Shown here piece by piece: positions 16,498 through 24,482 of a stretch of DNA of 41,866 bases; position 1 is the first letter of the stretch, and each line of letters begins with the position of its first letter. The notes under the pieces were generated by a model. The model searched no databases. It had not been told where the DNA came from and saw only the letters and a program-made list of their open reading frames with translations. The position numbers were made by a program, and so were the translations under genes. The stretch comes from DTU078 sp002397345 (GTDB taxonomy: Bacteria > Bacillota > Clostridia > Oscillospirales > CAG-272): contig CALLYE010000180.1 of NCBI GenBank assembly GCA_937875545.1, positions 1 through 41,866 of the forward strand. The letters are read 5' to 3'.

Positions 16498-16762
16498 CAG
16501 GGACGCTTTTTACAGCGTCCCTGTCAGACTGAAGACAAAGTCCAATTGAAAGAGAACAAGAGAACGCGCTTTCTGAAGAAAGCTGCGCAAAGACTTTTCA
16601 AGCTAAATTATTATGTAATTCGTTCTGATACTTATTAATTGTGCATATTTGCGCGCCTTTATGGGTCCCTCACCCATAAGGGCGGCTGCTTTTTATAACG
16701 AACTATTATTAATAAAATGGTTTGTCTTCAATCAGTCAGGTACGCTTTTTACAGCGTCCCTG
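16498..16762. repeat. MITE-like element with hairpin-forming inverted ends
   Basis: The left end (16498-16539) and the right end (16721-16762) are imperfect inverted copies of each other over about 42 bp. Each end itself contains a hairpin: CAGGGACGCT-N6-AGCGTCCCTG on the left (perfect), CAGGTACGCT-N6-AGCGTCCCTG on the right (one mismatch), plus an inner TGAAGACAAA / TTTGTCTTCA block. The 180-bp interior has two more stem-loops (about 16574-16592, and GCCTTTATGGGT / ACCCATAAGGGC at 16658-16686) and no open frame. This is the layout of a non-autonomous mobile or repeated structured element. It also lies just after the MBOAT gene, so its hairpins may end that transcript. Confidence 0.65.
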
Positions 16763-16779
16763 TGTTTTTTCTGCTAAGT

Positions 16780-18216
16780 TTAAAATCTGAAATAAATAAA
16801 CGGATTGTATGAACCTGTTTCAAGTCCGATGATGCAGAGAATCAACAGACAGACCGATCCTGTATCTGCAATTATGCTGAAAAAAGAATGGTCAGCGCTT
16901 TTGGTTTTGAACCAAGCCGAAATCCGTTTCGGAGCTTCTCCGGCAAGAAAGATTCCGGCAAATACAGCGATTATAAAAAATATACCGGCTTCGGAGCGGA
17001 TAAGCACCGATGAAAGATTTTCTCCCCAAAAGCCGTAATATCCGAACATAGCGGAAAATACAGCGGGGATATTGCGGATATCCTCGATACGGAAAATGAC
17101 CCATCCGATCATCACGGCGAACAGCGTATACACTTTTCTTATAACAGGAATATTCTTTATAAAACTGCCCCAAAGAAGTTTTTCCAAAATCAGCAGCACG
17201 CCATAATATAATCCCCACAAAACAAAATTCATTCCGGCTCCGTGCCACAACCCCGTTAATGTCCACACGGTCAGCATATTCAAAATCCACCTCGGTTTCG
17301 AAACGCGGTTGCCGCCCATCGGTATGTATACATAATCGCGGAAGAATGACGAAAGTGAAATGTGCCACCTACGCCAAAAGTCGGTAAGATTGACCGCTGC
17401 ATAGGGATGTTCGAAATTTTCAAGGTAGTGAAAGCCCATCATCTTTCCCATACCTATCACCATATCCGAATAACCCGAAAAATCGTAATATATCTGTAAT
17501 GTATAAGCGATAACCGCAATCCACACTCCGAAAAAGCCATATTGAGCCGGGTTTTCGGAACCTCCGAGGATTCCGTCGGCCACTAATGCAACAGTATTGG
17601 CTATCAATACCTTTTTTGAAAGACCGATGATAAATCTTGAAAGACCGGCTTTGACCTCGGCAAGTGACTCGGTTCGGGTGAGCAGTTCATTTTCAACGGT
17701 GCTATACCTGACGACAGGCCCGGCGATGAGCTGAGGAAACGCCGCCAGATATACGGCGACGATAAAAATATTTTTCTGAACCTTCACATCGCCCCTGTAT
17801 ACATCGATGACATAGGACATGATCTGGAAGGTGAAAAACGAAATACCGACAGGCAGCGGAAGATTCGGATGCGTGAGACTGAGATTAAAAAGCTGATTTA
17901 TGATATCAGTAAAAAAGTCGGCGTATTTATAAACTCCGATCACGAGAAGATTGAAAACTATACCGGAAATGAAAATAATTTTAGCGGAGACCGGACGGTT
18001 ATTGGTTTGCGCCCGATCGATAAAAATAGCGTTCAGCCAGTTGATAAAAATCGAAAACAGGAGAAGCCATATATACGACACTTCACCCCAAGCATAAAAA
18101 ATAACGGAAAAAACAAACAACAGGATATTTTTAGCCGTTCGGGATTTTAAAAGAAAATACATCAAAAAGAATACAGGAAAAAATCCGCATAAAAATATCA
18201 GGCTTGAAAATACCAT
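16780..18216 (-). CDS. MBOAT-family O-acyltransferase (AlgI-like), copy 1
   Basis: A polytopic membrane enzyme that passes acyl, typically acetyl, groups across the membrane to an exported polysaccharide, as AlgI does for alginate and DltB for teichoic acids. 478 residues with about ten hydrophobic segments. Landmarks are PVGISFFTFQIMSYVIDVYRG (122-142), YYDFSGYSDMVIGMG (243-257), RRWHISLSSFFRDYVYIPMGGNR (His285) and the catalytic-type His325 in GLWHGAGMNFVLWG. GAGGAG precedes the ATG. The DHHW gene ends 44 bp upstream on the same strand, the standard AlgI/AlgJ-type pairing. A second, paralogous pair lies at 24.5-27.3 kb. The acceptor polymer is unknown and no glycan synthase is in the window. 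Confidence 0.93.
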   Translation of the reverse strand: MVFSSLIFLCGFFPVFFLMYFLLKSRTAKNILLFVFSVIFYAWGEVSYIWLLLFSIFINWLNAIFIDRAQTNNRPVSAKIIFISGIVFNLLVIGVYKYADFFTDIINQLFNLSLTHPNLPLPVGISFFTFQIMSYVIDVYRGDVKVQKNIFIVAVYLAAFPQLIAGPVVRYSTVENELLTRTESLAEVKAGLSRFIIGLSKKVLIANTVALVADGILGGSENPAQYGFFGVWIAVIAYTLQIYYDFSGYSDMVIGMGKMMGFHYLENFEHPYAAVNLTDFWRRWHISLSSFFRDYVYIPMGGNRVSKPRWILNMLTVWTLTGLWHGAGMNFVLWGLYYGVLLILEKLLWGSFIKNIPVIRKVYTLFAVMIGWVIFRIEDIRNIPAVFSAMFGYYGFWGENLSSVLIRSEAGIFFIIAVFAGIFLAGEAPKRISAWFKTKSADHSFFSIIADTGSVCLLILCIIGLETGSYNPFIYFRF

Positions 18217-18260
18217 ATGTTCTCCTCGATTTTTTGCCGAGTTAAAGCGGCTTGTTTTCT

Positions 18261-19655
18261 CTACTCAATATTATCGGTTTTGATTTCAGACAGCTTATCG
18301 TCATCGTATGTATCGAACAATATCCGCTCTGAAAACTGGAAAAACAAAACGTCGGTGATGTTGTTGTCCCCAAGGACTTTTTTATAATTGATCCCGCTGT
18401 AATTGCCGTAGTAGTAGATTATTGTCGTATCAAAGCCCGAGGCGATAAGCTGTGCGAAACCTTGAGTGAAGGAGTCTCCTAAAATGAGCAGATTTCTACC
18501 TGTTTTATTTTCGGGATAATCAACACGGTATATTTCGGGATAAAACATTCCATAAAGATTATCCGAGGGGGAGCGGTAGACTTTAGAATCAAACCGCTCG
18601 ACATATTTGTCAAAATTATAGCTCGGCGAGCTGTAATGATGCGGTAAGTCATAGTCATATACCAAAAAATTATCCCAGCATTTTATATAACTTGACTGAC
18701 GCGCGAAGCTTCCGTAAAAACGGCTCTTTTCAAAATCGTGTTCTTCGCCGAGTTCATATGGTCCGGCGATTTCGGGCGAATCCTCACGCATCCATTTTAT
18801 GATATTGCAATATCCCGTGTATGCCCCGTATCCGTTCCAGTGGTGATCGCTCAAAAACATTTTTCCTATGCGGTCGCTGATCGATTCGATCGGAAAATAA
18901 CCGGATTTAGCCCGGCTGTCAAGACCGTCAAAAAAACTTGTTCGGAATTCTTTGGTTGAAGCCTCATCGGGAACGCACAGCTCAAATAAATCCGTATCCT
19001 GAAAGCGTGACGACATGTAGAAATAAAAATTCACGTTTTCGGGAGTTGCGCGTATAATGCGGTTGATTTGTTTAAGCTGTGATGACATTTTTGTTTCGAG
19101 CGTGTCCATGTCTTTCGCAAGAGCGGTATCGAGGAATTCAGTGGTTGAGCCGTCATCAAAAGTCACCTGGATGGAATAATAGCGGTGCGTGTCATTTTGT
19201 GAAAGATATTTTGATTTCACCGATACAATATTTGAATCAAGAATCGGTTTTTCCGGCTCGGGAAGTATGTCGGTTTCGCTCGTTGACTCTGATTCGATTG
19301 CATCGGATAAACATTCTTCAGGAGGTACAGTGTGGGCGGAGCTTAGTAAATTAATAACCGGTTCGTTTATCGATAATTTTATTCCGGAATAAAATAAAAC
19401 GGTGTCGGAATAAAACGGAAGATAATTTAAATATGTATTTTCAACGGCGACACGAAAATTTTCAAACCGATCTAAAATGGGAGCGGCAAAGCTCCCGCTG
19501 TAATCTCTCGCGGGCCCGGCAGAGTTGCCGATGTTAACAGGCTGAATGATTCCGCAGAGTTCGAGGATCCGAATCACCGGCGCGGCAACGGTCATTACAA
19601 GCAGAATGGAAAAAATAATAATAATGTATATCTTATCATTTTTTATAATTTTCAT
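18261..19655 (-). CDS. DHHW-family SGNH hydrolase-like protein (AlgJ/AlgX-like), copy 1
   Basis: 464 residues with one N-terminal membrane anchor (about 9-28) and an extracellular body. It carries the DHHW signature (270-273, in MFLSDHHWNGYGAY) and, later, NLLILGDSFTQGF (Gly393-Asp394-Ser395), the Asp/His and Ser elements of SGNH acyltransferases such as AlgJ and AlgX. Together with the MBOAT protein encoded next, it is expected to move acyl groups onto a surface polysaccharide outside the membrane. An inserted acidic linker (about 112-140, rich in Glu/Ser/Pro) separates the anchor-proximal part. GAGGT lies 12 bp before the ATG. The preceding gene (GyrI-like) is 49 bp upstream. Confidence 0.85.
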   Translation of the reverse strand: MKIIKNDKIYIIIIFSILLVMTVAAPVIRILELCGIIQPVNIGNSAGPARDYSGSFAAPILDRFENFRVAVENTYLNYLPFYSDTVLFYSGIKLSINEPVINLLSSAHTVPPEECLSDAIESESTSETDILPEPEKPILDSNIVSVKSKYLSQNDTHRYYSIQVTFDDGSTTEFLDTALAKDMDTLETKMSSQLKQINRIIRATPENVNFYFYMSSRFQDTDLFELCVPDEASTKEFRTSFFDGLDSRAKSGYFPIESISDRIGKMFLSDHHWNGYGAYTGYCNIIKWMREDSPEIAGPYELGEEHDFEKSRFYGSFARQSSYIKCWDNFLVYDYDLPHHYSSPSYNFDKYVERFDSKVYRSPSDNLYGMFYPEIYRVDYPENKTGRNLLILGDSFTQGFAQLIASGFDTTIIYYYGNYSGINYKKVLGDNNITDVLFFQFSERILFDTYDDDKLSEIKTDNIE

Positions 19656-19704
19656 TTATAAAATTCTACCTCAATTACTACTATACCTTCTTATACTTTT
19701 AGTA

Positions 19705-20811
19705 TTACAGCTCCGCGCTGAACATATAAGCGGTGCTGCAGCAGCCGCAGCCGCAGGGAAATACTTCCGCGGTCCAATATTTGTCCGGATACGGAATGTT
19801 TACACCCTGACCGAGCATAATGTTTCTGGTGACGTCGTACATGGCGTCGCTGTCATAGCCCTCGCGTCTGTGCATAGCGTCCGCATCGCCCGAGAAGGTG
19901 GCATACGCAAACTGGGAAATGTACGGCGGGCCCGCTTTAAAGTCGTTACAGTCCCTTTGCGGTATGAAATTGAAATGGATAAACCTTTCCGGCACAGGTG
20001 TTCCCGCCTTCATAAACCGCCCCCAAACGCCGTGCCACGGGCCGACATCCACGCCCAACCCATAATGGTGCATGAATAAAACATCATAATCAAAGCCCGA
20101 TTTATACTCTGACATGGCATCAAGCGTACGCATTATGTCAAGTTCCCAGCTCATATCCGCGGCATCATGCTCTATGCACTCCCGTCCGATAAAACGCATG
20201 GCGGGCATCTTTTTGTATTCAAAATTGTCTACTTTAAAGCCGTTTTGCTGCCTCTCGACCATATCGGGCATAAACAGCGCCCATTGTACCCCCGCGTCGC
20301 AGTCTTTAAGGTAATTTATATATCCGAACAAATCCACACTGTCGGTACCTGTGGGGCCCGTTTTGTTTCCCGCAATCTGTTCCCGAATGCCGCGCTCCCG
20401 CATCGCGGAAAAATCTGCGAACACCCGGGCAACCGTTTCACGCAGCCGCTCGTCATGCGATACGCCGGACAGCGCAGCGTCAAACCTGTCCAACGCTCCC
20501 CAAACCGCCGCGTTAACCACGCCGGACGGCTCAAGCTCCGATAAATATGCCCGAAGCCGCGCGTTTTGTTTTTTAAACCGCGCGAACACGCCCTGCATTA
20601 AAATCTGCTCGTTTTCCGCGAGCTTTTCATCGCTCCATTCGGAATCGACCAGCACCCATTCGGTCAACACGTCAAAAACGCCCGGATTCCGCCCCCTCGC
20701 TTTACCCGCCCAGCTTATAATATTATTGTATTTTTCGGCATCCGATAAACTTTCGAGATCTTGTTCCTTGATGTCGCTCCAAAGAAAATCGTCCGTAAAT
20801 TTGTGTGACAT
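19705..20811 (-). CDS. Conserved protein with GyrI-like C-terminal domain
   Basis: The AAGGAAG site supports the ATG at 20811 (MSHKFTDDFLWSD, 368 residues) over an in-frame ATG at 20859. Residues about 1-175 are helical and unrecognised. From about 190 the protein resembles the GyrI-like / AraC-effector-binding fold: FEYKKMPAMRFIGRE, then a central DAMSEYKSGFDYDVLFMHH, GPWHGVWGRFM and PERFIHFNFIPQ, with a late KYWTAEVFPC strand. GyrI-like domains bind small amphipathic or cationic molecules, usually attached to a regulator; here no HTH is visible. The C-terminus holds CGCGCC (Cys353, 355, 357, 358), a possible metal or thiol site. Function unknown; domain call moderate. Confidence 0.6.
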   Translation of the reverse strand: MSHKFTDDFLWSDIKEQDLESLSDAEKYNNIISWAGKARGRNPGVFDVLTEWVLVDSEWSDEKLAENEQILMQGVFARFKKQNARLRAYLSELEPSGVVNAAVWGALDRFDAALSGVSHDERLRETVARVFADFSAMRERGIREQIAGNKTGPTGTDSVDLFGYINYLKDCDAGVQWALFMPDMVERQQNGFKVDNFEYKKMPAMRFIGRECIEHDAADMSWELDIMRTLDAMSEYKSGFDYDVLFMHHYGLGVDVGPWHGVWGRFMKAGTPVPERFIHFNFIPQRDCNDFKAGPPYISQFAYATFSGDADAMHRREGYDSDAMYDVTRNIMLGQGVNIPYPDKYWTAEVFPCGCGCCSTAYMFSAEL

Positions 20812-20865
20812 ATAAAATCTTCCTTCCACACGTGAAACTGAGCAGAGCTGCTTCCTCATACTGGT

Positions 20866-20894
20866 AGTTTATCATTTTTTCTTGGGTTTTACAA
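20866..20894 (-). promoter_or_regulatory. Candidate promoter of the GyrI-like gene
   Basis: On the minus strand TTGTAA (20889-20894), 17 bp, TAAACT (20866-20871). It would serve the GyrI-like gene and possibly the DHHW and MBOAT genes downstream. Confidence 0.45.
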
Positions 20895-20915
20895 GAGGTT
20901 AATGCAATATTTTTA

Positions 20916-20944
20916 TTGAAGTATTTATATTAATATGCTATAAT
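20916..20944 (+). promoter_or_regulatory. Promoter of the GH95-like gene
   Basis: TTGAAG (20916-20921), a 17-bp spacer and a perfect TATAAT (20939-20944). Transcription would start near 20951, leaving a leader of about 285 nt before the ATG at 21238. The divergent gap 20812-21237 holds this promoter, the opposite one and the leader; no full gene was seen. Confidence 0.65.
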
Positions 20945-21150
20945 TATATAAAGTGGAACAAAATACACAATTAACAGTTTAACGGGGATATGTGACGGAG
21001 AATCTATATCTTTCGCGTGGCGTTTAATAATATAGTCAACAGTAGTTATTCGATCCCGACAGGGATTTTATATCCTCCCGGTATATACGCATTTCATTTC
21101 CCGGCGGCGGTCAGGATTGCCGGCCGATAAATATTCTGGGAGTGAAAATA

Positions 21151-21180
21151 ATGGGTACAGGAAAACAAAATGTTCGATAA
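21151..21180 (+). other. Possible 9-codon leader peptide in the GH95-like 5' leader
   Basis: A GGGAGTG site is followed 7 bp later by ATG and a 9-codon frame (MGTGKQNVR, stop at 21178). It has a better ribosome binding site than the enzyme gene itself (GAGG 12 bp before the ATG). It may be chance, or a leader peptide tuning translation. Confidence 0.3.
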
Positions 21181-21237
21181 CTCCGCCGATATCCGCCAGT
21201 CTTTTAATAAAAATAAATAACGAGGTTATGTGCGATT

Positions 21238-23334
21238 ATGAAGCATTCATTCTTTATAACAAAACCCGCGAGCGACGTTCCCTCCAAACATTTACCGGAC
21301 GGCGCGGTTACCGGGAACGGCGATCTGTCGTTGATATGGTCGGGTCATCCGGACTGCCTCAGACTCTATGTTTCAAAATCCGACTTCTGGAAACCCGAGG
21401 AAGGCGACCGGTCGGGAGGCGGTCTGTCGCCGCTCGGGATCATTGAGATACGTATTCCGCAGCTTGCTTACTCGGATTATAATGTTGAGGAGCAGCTTGA
21501 CGGCGGCTATATCGAGGGTAATTTTGAAGCGGCTCACGTGAAGGCAAAGCTTGTCACGCGTGTATGCGCCGTCGAAAATACCATACTGATCGAGCTGGAT
21601 GTCACGCGCCCGGCTTCCTCGGTTTCATTTGAGCTGCAGCCTATCGAGAAAAACGGCGCGGTATGCGAAAATGTACAGTTGGGCGACGTTCAGTACATAA
21701 CGCGTTCCTTCGCCGATCTGTGTTATGCCTTTGAAACACACGGCATTATGGCTATACGCGAAATATCCCGCAAAAGGCTTGACGGCTCGGAAAAAATACG
21801 CGTCGCTGTCACCGCGATGACAAACCATGACAGCGCCGCGTATAAACGCAGCACGTTAATACGGGTTTCAGCAATAGACGACGAACGCTTTGAGCGTCTG
21901 ACTACGCTTCATGACCGCTGGTGGAATAAATTCTGGCAAAAAAGCGGGATAAATATTGTGGACAAGGAGATTGAAACGCACTGGTACGCCGGACTGTATA
22001 TCATAGCGTGCTGTACGCGCAACAAAAAGTTTCCTCCGGGTCTTTGGGGCAACTTCTCAACGGACGATGATATGGCATGGCACGGCGATTATCATCTCAA
22101 TTATAATTATGAAGCCCCGTTTTACGCGCTTACGTCATCAAACCACATTGAACTGATGGAGTGTTACGACGCGCCGCTGGAAGATTTTCTTCCGTATGCA
22201 AGGATTTTTGCCAGAAAATATCTCGGCTGCCGCGGCATTTATTTCCCGGTAGGCATAGGGCCGCTCGGCATGGACACCTCGAAAATTGACGGGACAAAGG
22301 AGCACGGGCGGCTGTTTCTCGGTCAGAAAAGCAACGCTTCGTATGCCGCCTGTGTTATGGCAATGCGCTGGTACGGTACGCGCGACCCGGAATATGCCGA
22401 AAACCACGCCTATCCGTTCATGCGCGAGCTTGCCGATTTTTGGGAAGACTACCTTTCGTACGAGAACGGACGTTATATCATCCGCAACGACGCGATACAC
22501 GAGGTGGGATTCTGGTCGGATCTGGACTTCATGCCCGAGCACCATGACGAAGTCAATCCCATTATCTCCATCGGCATGATAAAACTGACCATGCGTGCGC
22601 TGCTCGATATGCAGATCGTGCTCGGGCTCGACCCTGACAGAACCGTCAAATGGCGGGATATACTCGAGCATGTCGGTCCGGTGCTTACATACGAGGAAAA
22701 CGGGAAAAGCTACCTGCGCGCGACCGAAGAAGGAATGCTCTTCACATGGCTTGTGCTGCAGTATATGTATCCCGCAGAGGAAATAGGGCAGCGCTCTGAC
22801 AAGCGGCTTTTCGACGCGGCATACAACAGTTTTATAAAAGCTGACGTGTGGGAGCACGGCAACTTGTTTTGCTCCTATTATCCGGTGGCGGCGCGCCTCG
22901 GCGTTGCGCCCGAGGTTATATTCGAAAAAATGAAGGACTGTATCCATAGCCATACGCTCGGTAACGGCATGTACCGCTTTGCTGGCGGAGGAGTTGAAAA
23001 CAACGCGGCTGTGCCGGCATGTGTTAACGAAATGCTGATGCAAAGTTATGAAGGAATAATCAGACTTTTCCCAAACTGGAACCGGAATGAAGACGCTTCG
23101 TTTTTCGGACTTCGTGCATACGGTGCTTTTATAGTTGACGCGGATCTTAAATCAGGTATTGTAAATGCAGTGATCTACTCCGAAAAGGGCGGTGCTCTGA
23201 CCATAGAAAAGCCGTCGGACGGCGATTATGCCGTTATTAAGGAAGGACTGACGATACCCTTTGAAGGGCGCGAAATCACGCTTGATACGCATATGGACGA
23301 ACGGATTATCATTAAATGTATAGGGAAAAAGTAA
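21238..23334 (+). CDS. GH95-like glycoside hydrolase ((alpha/alpha)6 barrel)
   Basis: 698 residues, cytoplasmic (no signal peptide). An N-terminal beta-sandwich begins AVTGNGDLSLIWSG (23-36), which resembles the P-x-GNG-x-LG opening of GH95, and is followed by a helical barrel with PPGLWGNFS (266-274), MAWHGDYHLNYNYEAPFYAL (279-298) and, near the end, GGGVENNAAVPACVNEMLMQSYEGIIRLFPNW. These match the positions of W.G.Y..N.N.EM.YW and G..N...AGI.EMLLQSH in GH95 alpha-L-fucosidases and relatives. The match is partial and GH65-type enzymes share the fold, so alpha-L-fucosidase or alpha-L-galactosidase activity is only one option. It is transcribed alone from its own promoter and is flanked by minus-strand genes. 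Confidence 0.7.
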   Translation: MKHSFFITKPASDVPSKHLPDGAVTGNGDLSLIWSGHPDCLRLYVSKSDFWKPEEGDRSGGGLSPLGIIEIRIPQLAYSDYNVEEQLDGGYIEGNFEAAHVKAKLVTRVCAVENTILIELDVTRPASSVSFELQPIEKNGAVCENVQLGDVQYITRSFADLCYAFETHGIMAIREISRKRLDGSEKIRVAVTAMTNHDSAAYKRSTLIRVSAIDDERFERLTTLHDRWWNKFWQKSGINIVDKEIETHWYAGLYIIACCTRNKKFPPGLWGNFSTDDDMAWHGDYHLNYNYEAPFYALTSSNHIELMECYDAPLEDFLPYARIFARKYLGCRGIYFPVGIGPLGMDTSKIDGTKEHGRLFLGQKSNASYAACVMAMRWYGTRDPEYAENHAYPFMRELADFWEDYLSYENGRYIIRNDAIHEVGFWSDLDFMPEHHDEVNPIISIGMIKLTMRALLDMQIVLGLDPDRTVKWRDILEHVGPVLTYEENGKSYLRATEEGMLFTWLVLQYMYPAEEIGQRSDKRLFDAAYNSFIKADVWEHGNLFCSYYPVAARLGVAPEVIFEKMKDCIHSHTLGNGMYRFAGGGVENNAAVPACVNEMLMQSYEGIIRLFPNWNRNEDASFFGLRAYGAFIVDADLKSGIVNAVIYSEKGGALTIEKPSDGDYAVIKEGLTIPFEGREITLDTHMDERIIIKCIGKK

Positions 23335-23446
23335 TATTTAAGCGCAGAAAGTCTTTGGAATTTGTTCTTGTACTTATAATGCTTTTACCGTATTGATATA
23401 AGTGTCCTGCTCGTAAAATGAAAAATCCGATGCCGTTTTAATAGCA

Positions 23447-24199
23447 TCAATCCTTCTTATATTTCCGCATCAGCAAAGCTATTGATTGTTTTGTTGGTTC
23501 CAAATCGTATTCATAAATATCCGCATAGATCCTCGGAACCTTTTTTAGGCGGAAATTCATATCGCTCAGGTCAAACGCTGACAAATCTATTTCCTGTACG
23601 CCTAACCACTCGCAGTACCGCAGGTATTGCGAGTCTTTTTTATTTTTAAACGCTTTCGCTATATCCTCGAGTCCGCCGGGTCCGCCGCAGTCCTCGATAA
23701 TACCGTAGCCGGTGCCATCCAAAACACGGGGCAGCTCTTTACCGGGCAGTTCTTTGTCCCAAAAGATTTTTTCAAGAACGAGACGGATCTCCCAGCCGTC
23801 GCCGAAGTCATAAGAGAATGTCATGGTTTCCGATTCCTCGGCAAGGACATTTTTTACCTTTGTTTCTGCAGCGTCAAGGGTATGTCCTTCAAATTCCGAA
23901 AAATCGTCCTCGCTGGTCAACTCTATACGCAGACGTGCCAATTCTGGTTTTTCCGCAAAGAGATCAGTCGCCTTTCTGTTTGTATCATTGCCGATATTTC
24001 CGCCAGCGCATTTGCGGAAATTCTCCGCCACAGGTACATCAAAACTAAACAGGTGGCTGGCTTGCATTTCAAACATTGTCATAATGACATAACCCAGTCG
24101 TGCCATTGTAATATTGTTTACCACCTGAAAGCGCCGCCATATTTTTGGCTTATAGTCGCATAATTCCGCATAAAACTGATAAATTGGTTGGGATGCCAT
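23447..24199 (-). CDS. Plasmid pRiA4b ORF-3-like family protein
   Basis: The start at 24199 (MASQPIYQFYAELCDYKPKIWRRFQV) is chosen because GAGG precedes it and the family opens with exactly this 'KPKIWRR' pattern; a longer frame to 24259 lacks support. 250 residues with the family blocks MFEMQASHLFSFDV, MTFSYDFGDGWEIRLVLEKI and CGGPGGLEDIAKAF. This domain occurs as passenger protein of some insertion sequences and plasmids and as a stand-alone gene; its biochemical role is not established. A decayed transposase fragment lies just downstream of the MBOAT gene side (24.38-24.48 kb), which fits a former mobile-element origin. Confidence 0.85.
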   Translation of the reverse strand: MASQPIYQFYAELCDYKPKIWRRFQVVNNITMARLGYVIMTMFEMQASHLFSFDVPVAENFRKCAGGNIGNDTNRKATDLFAEKPELARLRIELTSEDDFSEFEGHTLDAAETKVKNVLAEESETMTFSYDFGDGWEIRLVLEKIFWDKELPGKELPRVLDGTGYGIIEDCGGPGGLEDIAKAFKNKKDSQYLRYCEWLGVQEIDLSAFDLSDMNFRLKKVPRIYADIYEYDLEPTKQSIALLMRKYKKD

Positions 24200-24380
24200 A
24201 ATTCGTTTTTCCTCAGCTTTCCAAATCGTTATTTGCTTAAATCCACCAACCGCCGCCATCTCGATAGCGTTTTAACATGAACGGTGTAACGGTATATTGA
24301 GTGCTTTTTCGGTTTTATTTCCATATTAACCGGGTTTTATTCTTTTTAAATAAGGAGCTTTCTCGCAAAAAATTATATCA

Positions 24381-24480
24381 TTAAAATGCCCGAAATGCAA
24401 CAACCATATATCGTTATGGCAAAGATCCCGACGGGTATAAGAAATACTGGTTTTACCGCTATGTTTGTCAACTGGCAAAA
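24381..24480 (+). pseudogene. Fragment of a transposase N-terminal zinc ribbon
   Basis: LKCPKCNNHISL is read at 24381-24416 and, after a frame shift, YGKDPDGYKKYWFYRYVCQLA at 24415-24477. This is the order seen in zinc-ribbon ends of several IS transposases (CPKC, YGKD..G.QKY.C..C..QF), with the third Cys changed to Tyr. The rest of the transposase is absent. The stretch 24200-24482 otherwise shows nothing recognisable. Confidence 0.45.
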
Positions 24481-24482
24481 TA

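Noticed and set aside
21117..21446. Open frame overlapping the start of the GH95-like gene
   Set aside because: Runs into the enzyme gene in another frame and has a random, Arg-rich translation.
22138..23043. 301-codon open frame antisense to the GH95-like gene
   Set aside because: Shadow of the GC-skewed codon pattern of the real gene; no start signal and no domain.
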